This document shows, in pieces, positions 42,638 through 50,415 of a stretch of DNA of 64,000 nucleotides. Source of the DNA: Streptomyces violens (GTDB taxonomy: Bacteria; Actinomycetota; Actinomycetes; Streptomycetales; Streptomycetaceae). Made by a program: the position numbers and the translations under genes. The stretch lies in NCBI RefSeq assembly GCF_000717745.1, contig NZ_JOBH01000007.1:186001-250000 (forward strand), in the 5' to 3' direction. Position 1 is the first letter of the stretch; the number at the start of each line of letters is the position of its first letter. Below the pieces are notes generated by a model. It ran no database searches, was not told the origin of the DNA, and saw nothing but the letters and a program-made list of their open reading frames with translations.

Positions 42638-43438
42638 TCACTGCTTGTCGAAACGCGTCTGGTCCTGCTGCTGCGACGGCTGGGCCTGGCCGTCCTGGCC
42701 GCCCTCGATGGCCTGCTGGCCGCCGGAGGTACCCCCGGCCAGCTCGGCCTTCATGCGCTGCAGCTCCAGCTCGACGTCGCCGCCGCCGGAGATCCGGTCC
42801 AGCTCGGCGGTGAGGTCGTCCTTGGCCATGCCGGTCGGGTCGTCCAGCGCGCCGGATGCCAGCAGCTCGTCGATGGCCCCGGCCCTGGCCTGCATCTGCG
42901 CGGTCCGGTCCTCGGCGCGCTGCACGGCCATGCCGACGTCGCCCATCTCCTCGGAGATGCCGGAGACGGCCTCGCCGATCCGGGTCTGCGCCTGGGCCGC
43001 GGTGTAGGTGGCCTTGATGGTCTCCTTCTTCGTACGGAAGGCGTCCACCTTGGCCTGGAGGCGCTGGGCCGCGAGGGTGAGCTTCTCCTCCTCGCCCTGC
43101 AGCGTCTGGTGCTGCGTCTCCAGGTCGGTGACCTGCTGCTGCAGGGCCTGCCGGCGGGAGAGCGCCTCTCGGGCCAGGTCCTCACGGCCGAGCGCGAGGG
43201 CCTTGCGGCCCTGGTCCTCCAGCTTGGACGACTGGCCCTGGAGCTGGTTGAGCTGGAGCTCCAGGCGCTTGCGGGAGGTCGCGACGTCGGCGACCCCGCG
43301 CCGGACCTTCTGGAGCAGCTCCAGCTGCTTCTGGTAGGAGTAGTCGAGGGTTTCGCGCGGATCCTCGGCCCGGTCAAGGGCCTTGTTGGCCTTCGCGCGG
43401 AAGATCATCCCCATCCGCTTCATGACACCATCGCTCAT
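42638..43438 (-). CDS. pspA: PspA/IM30 membrane-stress protein
   Basis: The 266-residue protein is mostly coiled coil, the ESCRT-III-related PspA fold: MGMIFRAKANKALDRAEDPRETLDYSYQKQLELLQKVRRGVADV at the N terminus, then long heptad-like helices to about residue 220. It oligomerises and binds damaged inner membrane. The tail is Gln- and Gly-rich (TSGGQQAIEGGQDGQAQPS). Two Met starts (43438 and a few codons in) are possible. It is divergent from the DUF3043 gene; the 250-base gap has CACCGG-type sequence but no sure operator. Confidence 0.94.
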   Translation of the reverse strand: MSDGVMKRMGMIFRAKANKALDRAEDPRETLDYSYQKQLELLQKVRRGVADVATSRKRLELQLNQLQGQSSKLEDQGRKALALGREDLAREALSRRQALQQQVTDLETQHQTLQGEEEKLTLAAQRLQAKVDAFRTKKETIKATYTAAQAQTRIGEAVSGISEEMGDVGMAVQRAEDRTAQMQARAGAIDELLASGALDDPTGMAKDDLTAELDRISGGGDVELELQRMKAELAGGTSGGQQAIEGGQDGQAQPSQQQDQTRFDKQ

Positions 43439-43676
43439 GGGCCTCGAGCGCCCCCTTCTGACCGAGTTTCTTCGGGCTTCGGCTCCAGCACATCTACAGA
43501 CCCCACAGTACGGGCCCCGGTTCCATTACCGCACTGGTTGGACCCGGATGTGCTCCTCCTGCAGGACGATCAGGTATCTCCCTTTCTCCGGCCCAGGGAG
43601 TAGACCTGGTACGGGTACCCGGGCTGCCGTTGCCGGATCGTTCCCCTCGGACTCTGGCCCTCCGAGAGCGACCGCG

Positions 43677-43690
43677 TACCCTTGGGTTCT
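43677..43690 (+). promoter_or_regulatory. leaderless-type -10 element
   Basis: TACCCT at 43677-43682 lies eight bases before the GTG at 43691 of the DUF3043 gene, with no ribosome site between. This layout is typical for leaderless transcripts in Streptomyces. Confidence 0.45.
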
Positions 43691-44290
43691 GTGTTCCGAA
43701 GCCGTTCGAAGGATGAGCAGGCCGCGACCGCCAAGGTGACCGCGGACCAGCCCCAGCAGCCACGCGACCCGCAGGCCCCCAAGGGCCGCCCGACGCCGAA
43801 GCGCAGTCAGGCGCAGAATCAGCGCCGTACTCGCGCGCAGTCGGCACCGGCCAACCGCAAGGAGGCCGTCAAGGCCCAGCGGGAGGCCCGCCGCGCCGAC
43901 ATGGCCAGGCAGCGCGAAGCGCTGGCCAAGGGCGATGAGCGGTACCTCCCCGTCCGGGACAAGGGCCCGGTGCGCCGATTCGCGCGCGACTACGTCGACT
44001 CGCGCTGGTGCGTCGCGGAGTTCTTCCTGCCGGTGGCAGTGATCATCCTGGTGCTGACCATGGTCCGGGTGCCGCAGATCCAGAGCATCGCGCTCATCCT
44101 GTGGCTGGTCGTCATCCTGCTGATCGTGCTGGACTCGATCGCCGTCTGGATCGGTCTGACCAAGCGCCTCAAGGAGAAGTTCCCGAACGAGAACCTCAGG
44201 GGCGTCAAGCCCTACGCCCTGATGCGCACCCTCCAGATGCGCCGCCTGCGCCTCCCCAAGCCGCAGGTCAAGCGGGGAGAACGACCCTGA
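43691..44290 (+). CDS. DUF3043 membrane protein
   Basis: The 199-residue protein has a Lys- and Arg-rich N-terminal half (KGRPTPKRSQAQNQRRTRAQS, EAVKAQREARRADMARQ), then VRRFARDYVDSRWCVAEFFLP and two membrane helices (VAVIILVLTMVRV; IALILWLVVILLIVLDSIAV), ending in a basic tail. This is the actinobacterial DUF3043 layout. GTG 43691 is chosen over TTG 43682 from the leaderless promoter and the usual MFRSR start. It overlaps the next gene by four bases. No function is known to me. Confidence 0.88.
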   Translation: MFRSRSKDEQAATAKVTADQPQQPRDPQAPKGRPTPKRSQAQNQRRTRAQSAPANRKEAVKAQREARRADMARQREALAKGDERYLPVRDKGPVRRFARDYVDSRWCVAEFFLPVAVIILVLTMVRVPQIQSIALILWLVVILLIVLDSIAVWIGLTKRLKEKFPNENLRGVKPYALMRTLQMRRLRLPKPQVKRGERP

Positions 44291-45084
44291 ACACGGCTTC
44301 CTCCGGCTTTGCCGGAGGGGCCGGCCCCTGGCTGGACGAGCTCGGGGGCATCCGGAACACCGTCCGGCAGGAGCTGGTGGCCCGGCAGCTCGAGGAGCAG
44401 GTCACCGCGCGCTTCCCGGTGGGTCAGCGGCTGCGCGTCCTGGACGTCGGCCTCGGCCAGGGCACCCAGGCGCTCCGCCTGGCCCGCGCGGGCCACAAGG
44501 TCACCGGGCTGGAGTCCGACCCGACGATGCTGGCCGCGGTCCGCGCGTCGCTGGCCGGCGAGCCGGCGGGCATACAGGAGCGGGTCCGGCTGATCGAGGG
44601 CGACGGCCGGGACACCGGCGCGCACTTCCCCGCCGGCACCTTCGACGTGGTGCTCTGCCACGGCGTCCTGATGTACGTCGAGGACCCCGACCCGATGCTG
44701 GCCGGGCTGGCCCGGGTACTGGCGCCCGGCGGCCTGCTCTCCGTCCTGGTGCGCAACGCCGACGCGCTCGCGCTGCGCCCGGGGCTGTCCGGCGACTGGG
44801 ACACGGCCATGACCGCGTTCGACTCGCCCCGGTACAAGAACCGGCTCGGCCTCACGGTGCGCGCCGACCGGCTCGACGCGCTCACCGACACCCTCGCCGG
44901 GATCGGTGCCCCGCTGCACGCCTGGTACGGCGTGCGGCTCTTCACCGACCTCGCGGCCGACGACGCGGTGCCGCCGCCCGCCGAGGAGCTGACCCGGCTG
45001 CTGGCCGCCGAGGAACGGGCCGGGCGCACCGATCCGTACCGTGCGGTGGCGGCCCTGCTGCACCTGTGCGGCGTGCGGGGCTGA
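44287..45084 (+). CDS. class I SAM-dependent methyltransferase, apparent CTG start
   Basis: The 265-residue protein has the Rossmann methyltransferase motifs: VLDVGLGQGTQALRLA (motif I), GLESDP (motif II), VRLIEGDGRDTG and VVLCHGVLMYV (post-I and motif IV). It resembles the CmoA/UbiE-like group; the substrate is unknown. No ATG, GTG or TTG lies in frame near the expected N terminus (NTASSGFAGGAGPWLDEL). CTG at 44287 overlaps the previous TGA (CTGA), with GGGGAGA seven bases before, so it is the best start. It is translationally coupled to the DUF3043 gene and ends before the 45107-45138 terminator. Confidence 0.85.
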   Translation: MNTASSGFAGGAGPWLDELGGIRNTVRQELVARQLEEQVTARFPVGQRLRVLDVGLGQGTQALRLARAGHKVTGLESDPTMLAAVRASLAGEPAGIQERVRLIEGDGRDTGAHFPAGTFDVVLCHGVLMYVEDPDPMLAGLARVLAPGGLLSVLVRNADALALRPGLSGDWDTAMTAFDSPRYKNRLGLTVRADRLDALTDTLAGIGAPLHAWYGVRLFTDLAADDAVPPPAEELTRLLAAEERAGRTDPYRAVAALLHLCGVRG

Positions 45085-45106
45085 TCCGCGGACGCAAGGA
45101 CGTGAA

Positions 45107-45138
45107 AGGGGCGGCGGGCCATCGGGCCCGCCGCCCCT
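45107..45138. terminator. bidirectional hairpin
   Basis: AGGGGCGGCGGGCC (45107-45120) pairs with GGCCCGCCGCCCCT (45125-45138), loop ATCG. It lies between the convergent methyltransferase and 75-residue protein genes. Confidence 0.8.
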
Positions 45139-45157
45139 CACTCGTGCCGGGAGCCGC

Positions 45158-45385
45158 TCAGCCCTCCGCCGCCTCGCCGCCCTCGTCGGCGTGCAGGCTC
45201 ATCGGGCCGTAGACCTTCACGCCGTCCTCGAACAGGGTCACCTGGTCCACGTCGCGGTCCAGGAGCGTCTTCCACTCCTCGCCGATCCAGGACTCCGCGT
45301 CCCCCTGCGTGGAGAAGTCCTCCGGCGCCTCCCCCGCCGGGGCCTCCGTACCGTCGGCCTTCTCGAACCGCCACGTCCACGCCAT
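45158..45385 (-). CDS. small acidic hypothetical protein (75 aa)
   Basis: The protein runs MAWTWRFEKADGTEAPAGE to MSLHADEGGEAAEG, with a WIGEEWKTLLDRDVDQVTLFEDGVKVYG core. It is an acidic one-domain protein conserved in Streptomyces. ATG 45385 has AGGAGG six bases upstream, a strong ribosome site. No membrane segment or catalytic motif is seen. I do not know its function. Confidence 0.8.
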   Translation of the reverse strand: MAWTWRFEKADGTEAPAGEAPEDFSTQGDAESWIGEEWKTLLDRDVDQVTLFEDGVKVYGPMSLHADEGGEAAEG

Positions 45386-45454
45386 GTCCGCCTCCTGGTC
45401 CCACCGGGTACGTGCTTGCTCGTGCTGGTGCCGTGCTGGTGCCGTGCAGTGGTC

Positions 45455-45497
45455 ATGCCCTGTGCCGCCGCTCAGGTGTGATGCCCTGTGCCGCCGC
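45455..45497. repeat. 17-base direct repeat
   Basis: ATGCCCTGTGCCGCCGC occurs at 45455-45471 and 45481-45497. Nearby CGTGCTGGTGC is doubled at 45421 and GTACTTCTC at about 45519. They lie in the 231-base gap between two divergent genes, upstream of cobU. No cobalamin riboswitch core is seen in the gap. Confidence 0.75.
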
Positions 45498-45616
45498 CCG
45501 GTGACATGTCCCGTGCGAGTACTTCTCGTACTTCTCAATACTGATCAGCAGCCTAACGGCCGTGTCGAGACGTCCCCCCGCGCGCCCGCGAGCCGGGGAC
45601 AGGAGAAAATCGGCGA

Positions 45617-46864
45617 GTGGAACTGACACTGCTCGGCACCGGGGCCCCCGAGGGCCTGCCCCGCCCCGGCTGCCCCTGCGCCTCCTGTGCCGCCGCCACG
45701 GGCGACGCGGCGCGGGCGGCCACCGCGCTGCTCCTGGACGGCGCGCTGCTCCTCGACCTGACCCCGGGGGCCGCGTTCGCCGCGGCCCGCGCCGGTCAGT
45801 CGCTGACCGGCGTGCGCCAAGTGCTCCTGACGCACCCGCACGAGGGACCCGCCTTCGAGGTGCCCACCGGGGTGCCGCAGCCGGGCCGGGTCGCGGACGG
45901 GCGGGAGCTGGCGCTGCTGGACGGGCACCGGGTACGCGCGGTGGCGGTGGACGTGCCGGGCACCGGCTACGAGATCGGCGGCACCTACGGCGAGCGGCTG
46001 CTGTACCTGCCGCCGGGCGCCGCGCCCGCCGGGGCCGCCGAGGGCAAGGGGCCGTACGAGATGGTCGTACTGGACGTACTGGGGCGCCCCGACGCGCTGG
46101 CCCGGCTGCGGGCGAACGGCGCGGTGGACGCGGCGACCGACGTGATCGCCGTGCACATCGACCACGACACGCCGCCCGGCGAGGAACTGCACCGGCGGCT
46201 CGCCGCGGTGGGCGCGCGTGCGGTGCCCGACGGCACGTCGCTGCTGGTCGGCGAGTACCACGCGGTGCCCGACCTGCCGCGCCGGACGCTGGTGCTGGGC
46301 GGCGCGCGCAGCGGCAAGTCCGTCGAGGCCGAGCGGCGGCTCGCCGCCTTCCCCGATGTGCTGTACGTCGCGACCGGCGGGCTGCGGGACGGCGACACGG
46401 AGTGGGCGGCCCGGGTCAGCGCGCACCGCGAGCGCCGCCCGTCCTCCTGGCGCACCGCCGAGACCTGCGACCTGGTACCGCTGCTGGCGGGCGAGGAGGA
46501 GAGCGGCTCCGGCTCCGGCTCCGGCTCCGGGGAGAAGACCGCCGACTCCCCGCTGCTGATCGACTGCCTGTCCCTGTGGCTGACGCACGCCATGGACGAG
46601 GTGGGCGCCTGGGACGACGAGACCTGGGCGAACGGCGGCGAACAGGCCCTGCACGCGCGGGTGGCCGAGCTGGTGGCCGCGGTGCGCGCCACCCGCAGGC
46701 CGCTGGTGGCGGTCAGCAACGAGGTCGGCTCCGGAGTGGTCCCCGCGACCCCGGCGGGCCGCCGCTTCCGGGACGAACTGGGCCGTCTGAACGCCTCGTT
46801 CGCCGCCGAGTGCGAGCACGTACTGCTGGTCGTCGCGGGGCAGGCCATTACGCTGCGCGGGTGA
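45617..46864 (+). CDS. cobU: CobU adenosylcobinamide kinase/guanylyltransferase with N-terminal MBL-like domain
   Basis: The 415-residue protein is a fusion. Residues about 1-215 resemble a metallo-beta-lactamase/PhnP-like fold (MELTLLGTGAPEGLPRPGCPCASC). The metal motif is degenerate: THPHEGP replaces HxHxDH, so hydrolase activity is doubtful. The C-terminal half is CobU, which phosphorylates adenosylcobinamide and adds GMP: LVLGGARSGKSVEAERRL is the P-loop, then AHRERRPSSW with active His, LLIDCLSLWLTH and VAVSNEVGSGVVP. A Gly-Ser repeat lies at about residue 298. It starts the cobU-cobT-cobS run for the nucleotide loop of vitamin B12. Confidence 0.9.
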   Translation: MELTLLGTGAPEGLPRPGCPCASCAAATGDAARAATALLLDGALLLDLTPGAAFAAARAGQSLTGVRQVLLTHPHEGPAFEVPTGVPQPGRVADGRELALLDGHRVRAVAVDVPGTGYEIGGTYGERLLYLPPGAAPAGAAEGKGPYEMVVLDVLGRPDALARLRANGAVDAATDVIAVHIDHDTPPGEELHRRLAAVGARAVPDGTSLLVGEYHAVPDLPRRTLVLGGARSGKSVEAERRLAAFPDVLYVATGGLRDGDTEWAARVSAHRERRPSSWRTAETCDLVPLLAGEEESGSGSGSGSGEKTADSPLLIDCLSLWLTHAMDEVGAWDDETWANGGEQALHARVAELVAAVRATRRPLVAVSNEVGSGVVPATPAGRRFRDELGRLNASFAAECEHVLLVVAGQAITLRG

Positions 46865-46927
46865 CGCGCACGGGCGGCCGCCCGTGTCCCGCTTGCCGGA
46901 CGGCCTTCCGTACCGTCACCTGACGGC

Positions 46928-47341
46928 ATGGAACCGTTCGACGAGGCGGTGCGCCGCTATCTGCGGGACCGTCCGCAGGCCACGGTCGTGGCGCTCGGCG
47001 AGGGCCTGGACACCGGCTTCTGGCGGGTGGACAACGGGCAGTTGCGCTGGCTGACCGTCGAGGAGCCGGCGACCGCCGCCCTGCGCCGGATGCTGCTGCC
47101 GGACGGCCCCCGGTGGCGCACCCTCACCGGCCGGGTCACCGGGCCCCACTGGCCGGCCGCCGTCGCCCGCCCCGCGCTCGGCGTCCTGGTCCTCGTCTTC
47201 GGGCCGCCGCCCGCCGCGGGGGCGCTACGCGAGCTGCGTGCCCTGTGCGCGCGCCGGCTGCCGGGCGCGGCGCTGCTGCTGGAGGCCCCGCACCGGCGGC
47301 GGTACCGGCCGTCCGCGCACCGACGGTGGCGTTGCCGGTAA
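46928..47341 (+). CDS. truncated class I methyltransferase-like protein (LCM/PPM1 type), possibly decaying
   Basis: The 137-residue reading frame starts MEPFDEAVRRYLRDRPQATVVALGEGLDTGFWRVDNG, the SAM-site region of leucine carboxyl methyltransferase-like enzymes. The part after residue 60 is diverged and Pro/Ala-rich (WPAAVARPALGVLVLVFGPPPAAG) and the usual N-terminal and C-terminal thirds are missing, ending in RRR and HRR runs. The full family is about 270-300 residues. It lies 63 bases after cobU and ten before cobT. I think it is a degenerate copy, although translation is still possible. Confidence 0.5.
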   Translation: MEPFDEAVRRYLRDRPQATVVALGEGLDTGFWRVDNGQLRWLTVEEPATAALRRMLLPDGPRWRTLTGRVTGPHWPAAVARPALGVLVLVFGPPPAAGALRELRALCARRLPGAALLLEAPHRRRYRPSAHRRWRCR

Positions 47342-47351
47342 CCTGCGCCGA

Positions 47352-48416
47352 ATGAGCGCCCTGAACCTCGATGACTTCGCGAACCTGATCGAGCGCCCCG
47401 ACGGCGGCCTGCGCCGGGACGCCGAGGAGCGGCGTGAGCACCGCCTCGTGCAGCCCGCCGCGCTGGGCCGCCTCGACGAGCTGGGCGACTGGCTGGCCGC
47501 CGTGCAGCAGCAGGTTCCGGTCCGGCCCCTCGACCGGGTCCGTACGGTCCTGTTCGCGGGCGATCACGGGGTGGCCGAACTGGGCGTCTCGGGCCGCCCC
47601 GCGGGCAGCGCGACGGAGCTGGTGCGCGGGGTGCTGGACGGGACGAGCCCGGCGGCGGTACTGGCACGGCGGTTCGACGCCCCGCCGCGCGTGGTCGACA
47701 TGGCCCTGGACTGCGACCCCGGCGAGCTGCCCGAGGACGTCACCCGGCACCGCGTGCGGCGCGGCTCCGGGCGGATCGACGTCGAGGACGCGCTGACCGC
47801 GGAGGAGGCCGAGCAGGCGTTCCGCGCGGGCATGGCGATCGCCGACGAGGAGGCGGACGCCGGTACGGACCTGGTCGTGCTCGGCGACCTGAGCGTGGGC
47901 GGCACCACGGCGGCCGGCGCCCTGATCGCCGCGCTGTGCGGCACCGACGCCTCGGTGGTCACCGGGCGCGGCGGCGCGGGCATCGACGACCTGGCCTGGA
48001 TGCGCAAGTGCGCGGCGATCCGCGACGCGCTGCGCCGGGCCCGTCCGGTGCTGGGCGACCAGCTCGCGCTGCTGGCCACCACGGCCGGCGCCGATCTGAC
48101 CGCGGCCACCGGCTTCCTGCTGCAGAGCGCGGTGCGCCGGACGCCGGTGATCCTGGACGGCGTGGTCTCCGCGGCCTGCGCGCTGGTGGCGCAGCGGATC
48201 GCGTTCCGCGCACCGGACTGGTGGGTGGCCGGCCAGGCCGGCGGCGAACCGGCACAGGCCAAGGCCCTGGACCGCATCGCCCTGACCCCACTGCTCGACC
48301 ACGGCGTCACAGCAGGCGAGGGCACGGGCGCACTCCTGGCACTGCCCCTGGTCCAGGCCGCGGCGTCGCTGGCGGCGGAACTCCCGGTACGGGCCGAGGA
48401 GTCGACGGAGGAGTGA
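47352..48416 (+). CDS. cobT: nicotinate-nucleotide-dimethylbenzimidazole phosphoribosyltransferase
   Basis: The 354-residue enzyme makes alpha-ribazole phosphate for the lower ligand of B12. It has VRPLDRVRTVLFAGDHGVAELGVS, VLGDLSVGGTTAAGALIAALCG, VTGRGGAGIDDLAWMRK and the C-terminal LTPLLDHGVTAGEGTGALLALPLVQAA with the catalytic Glu. The start is ATG 47352; the frame is open upstream into the methyltransferase remnant. It lies two bases before the next gene's start region and is followed by cobS. Confidence 0.95.
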   Translation: MSALNLDDFANLIERPDGGLRRDAEERREHRLVQPAALGRLDELGDWLAAVQQQVPVRPLDRVRTVLFAGDHGVAELGVSGRPAGSATELVRGVLDGTSPAAVLARRFDAPPRVVDMALDCDPGELPEDVTRHRVRRGSGRIDVEDALTAEEAEQAFRAGMAIADEEADAGTDLVVLGDLSVGGTTAAGALIAALCGTDASVVTGRGGAGIDDLAWMRKCAAIRDALRRARPVLGDQLALLATTAGADLTAATGFLLQSAVRRTPVILDGVVSAACALVAQRIAFRAPDWWVAGQAGGEPAQAKALDRIALTPLLDHGVTAGEGTGALLALPLVQAAASLAAELPVRAEESTEE

Positions 48417-48418
48417 GT

Positions 48419-49240
48419 GTGAGCGACACCCCCACCGCGCCCCCTACCGGCTCCCCGACCCCCGCAGACGCACTGCGTTTCGCCTTCGGCACCCTGACCG
48501 TGCTCCCAGTACCGCTGACCCGCTGGGACCGCGAGACGGCCCGCGGCGGCATGCTCTGCGCACCGCTCGCCGGGCTGGTCGTCGGACTCTGTGCGGCAGC
48601 ACTCGGCGCGGGACTGCTCCTGCTCGGCGGCGGGCCCCTGCTCGCCGCCGTCGGCACGGTCGCGGTGCCCGCCGCGCTCACCCGCGGCCTGCATCTGGAC
48701 GGGCTCGCGGACACCGCCGACGGGCTGGGCAGCGGCAAGCCCGCGGACGACGCGCTGCGCATCATGAAGCAGTCCGACATCGGCCCGTTCGGCGTGATCG
48801 TGCTCCTCCTGGCGCTGCTCGCGCAGGTCGCGGCGCTCCAGGAGCTGTACGCGGCCGGCTGGGCGGCCGGCGCGGTCGCGGCCGTGGCCGGTGCGGTCAC
48901 GGCCCGCCTCGCCCTCACCCTCGCCTCCCGGACGGGCGTCCCGGCGGCCCGCCCGGAGGGGCTGGGCGCGGCGGTGGCGGGGACGGTGCCCGTCGGCCGC
49001 GCTGCGGTCGCCGTACTGGCCGCCCTGGCCGTACTGGCCGGTCTCGGGGCATACGAAGGCGCGTACGGAGGCGCGTACGGCGCCCTGCACGCGGCCGTCG
49101 CGCTCCTCCTCGGCCTCGCCGCCGGCGAGGCACTGCTGCGGCACTGCGTGCGGCGCTTCGGCGGCGTGACAGGCGACGTCTTCGGCGGGCTGGCCGAGAC
49201 GGCCGGGCTGATGACCATCGTGGTACTGGCCCTCGGCTGA
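48419..49240 (+). CDS. cobS: adenosylcobinamide-GDP ribazoletransferase
   Basis: The 273-residue membrane protein joins adenosylcobinamide-GDP and alpha-ribazole, the last step of B12 assembly. It has LRFAFGTLTVLPVPL, the conserved LHLDGLADTADGLGSG metal site and about seven hydrophobic helices. A small tandem motif GAYEGAYGGAYGA lies in one loop. GTG 48419 follows GGAGGAG by five bases; GTG 48413 is an alternative overlapping the cobT stop. The cobT and cobS products work in sequence. Confidence 0.94.
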   Translation: MSDTPTAPPTGSPTPADALRFAFGTLTVLPVPLTRWDRETARGGMLCAPLAGLVVGLCAAALGAGLLLLGGGPLLAAVGTVAVPAALTRGLHLDGLADTADGLGSGKPADDALRIMKQSDIGPFGVIVLLLALLAQVAALQELYAAGWAAGAVAAVAGAVTARLALTLASRTGVPAARPEGLGAAVAGTVPVGRAAVAVLAALAVLAGLGAYEGAYGGAYGALHAAVALLLGLAAGEALLRHCVRRFGGVTGDVFGGLAETAGLMTIVVLALG

Positions 49241-49271
49241 GGCCGCGCTGAGCCCCCCGCTCACCGCCGGA

Positions 49272-50099
49272 TCAGCAGGTCTGCCGCCAGGCCGTCAGAT
49301 CCATGTCCTTCCGCAGCGAGCTGAGCCGCAGCTTCCGGGACGTCGCGCAGAAGCGCTCCGGCGGCAGCTCGTACTCCACGTGGAAGACGGCCTTGCCCGC
49401 GCGGATGAACGGCGTGAGCCGCTCGCACTCGTCGTACTCCGCGCACTGCTCGTTGACCGCGAAGTCGAAGTCGTCCACCAGCTCCGGGATCTGATCGAGG
49501 TCGTTCTTCAGGCCGACCGCCATGCCGCGCTCGTGCGCGAGGCGGGCCACCATGCGGTTGAACCTCAGCTGGTGGGCGGCGGTCAGCGGGAAGCCGGAGC
49601 GGTTCGCGTAACCGTCCACGTTGTCCGGCTCGATGGCGTCGAAGCCCTTGTCGCGACACATGTCGAACCGCTTGGCCAGCAGCGGCTCCAGCACGTCCAG
49701 CCGCCGGATGTCCAGCCACCGCTCGCCCTCCCAGCCGTTGGACCGGCCGATGACGGAGCGCGGGAAGTCGCCGGCGTCCGGGCGCCAGTCCTCCCAGGCG
49801 CCGACGCTGAGGTAGCAGATCACCTTGCGGTCGCGGCGGTGCAGCTCGGCGACGGTGGCCGCACTGTGGTCGAAGCCCTCGATGTCGTAGACGGGCGCCG
49901 CCACGTCCTTGTCGAGGCGGCCGCTGAGCTGCCACTGCCAGTCCGTACCGGGCTTCGGCTGCCAGCGCGCGCCCCGCGCCCGGTCCGTACCGTCCCCGCC
50001 GCCGTCCCCGGGCGGAGCCGTCGTACAGGCCGTGGCGAGCGCCAGCAGCAGCGCGACCAGTCCGAGCAGTAGGGGCGGCTGGCTGAACGGCCGTCTCAT
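49272..50099 (-). CDS. GH114-like endo-alpha-1,4-polygalactosaminidase family lipoprotein
   Basis: The 275-residue protein has a signal with lipobox (ALATACTTAP). A TIM-barrel domain of the GH114 type follows: WQWQLSGRLDKDVAAPVYDIEGFD, VICYLSVGAWEDWRPDAGDFP, GWEGERWLDIRRLDVLEPLL and FDAIEPDNVDGYANRSGF, with acidic residues at the strand ends. Members may cut galactosamine polymers in exopolysaccharide, which is family knowledge. It is anchored outside, convergent with cobS and divergent from pepA. Confidence 0.88.
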   Translation of the reverse strand: MRRPFSQPPLLLGLVALLLALATACTTAPPGDGGGDGTDRARGARWQPKPGTDWQWQLSGRLDKDVAAPVYDIEGFDHSAATVAELHRRDRKVICYLSVGAWEDWRPDAGDFPRSVIGRSNGWEGERWLDIRRLDVLEPLLAKRFDMCRDKGFDAIEPDNVDGYANRSGFPLTAAHQLRFNRMVARLAHERGMAVGLKNDLDQIPELVDDFDFAVNEQCAEYDECERLTPFIRAGKAVFHVEYELPPERFCATSRKLRLSSLRKDMDLTAWRQTC

Positions 50100-50415
50100 G
50101 TACCGGCTCTCCTGTTCTGCGACGGGCGCGGTGCTGCGCCCCGCCTTCAGGGACGGTGATCACCGATGGGTGGTTGCCCGGCCGGGGAGACATCCGGCGG
50201 CCCAGCCTCCGGATAAATCCGCCATACCACCCCGTAGTCACTCAAGTACCGGGAAAATCAAGGGAGTTCGCTTCGCGGGGCGGCAAATCTGCCGGTCGGC
50301 CGGGGGAACGGGTATGGCATCGGGCGGGACCGGGCGGGGCACCCGAGCGTAGGCTCGGCGCCAGCAGCGCCACGAGCGCCCATGGATCCCCGGACGGAAC
50401 AGGACCTTCAATACC
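50100..50415. other. divergent intergenic region, GH114 gene and pepA
   Basis: This 316-base gap must carry promoters for both divergent genes. I see GC-rich sequence with GGCATCGGGCGGGACCGGG near 50313 but no confident operator, riboswitch or repeat. Confidence 0.5.

Noticed and set aside
45386..45616. Possible cobalamin riboswitch upstream of cobU
   Set aside because: No B12-box core is visible; the gap holds only short direct repeats.
46500..46530. GGCTCC repeat
   Set aside because: It encodes a Gly-Ser linker within CobU in frame and is explained by the protein.
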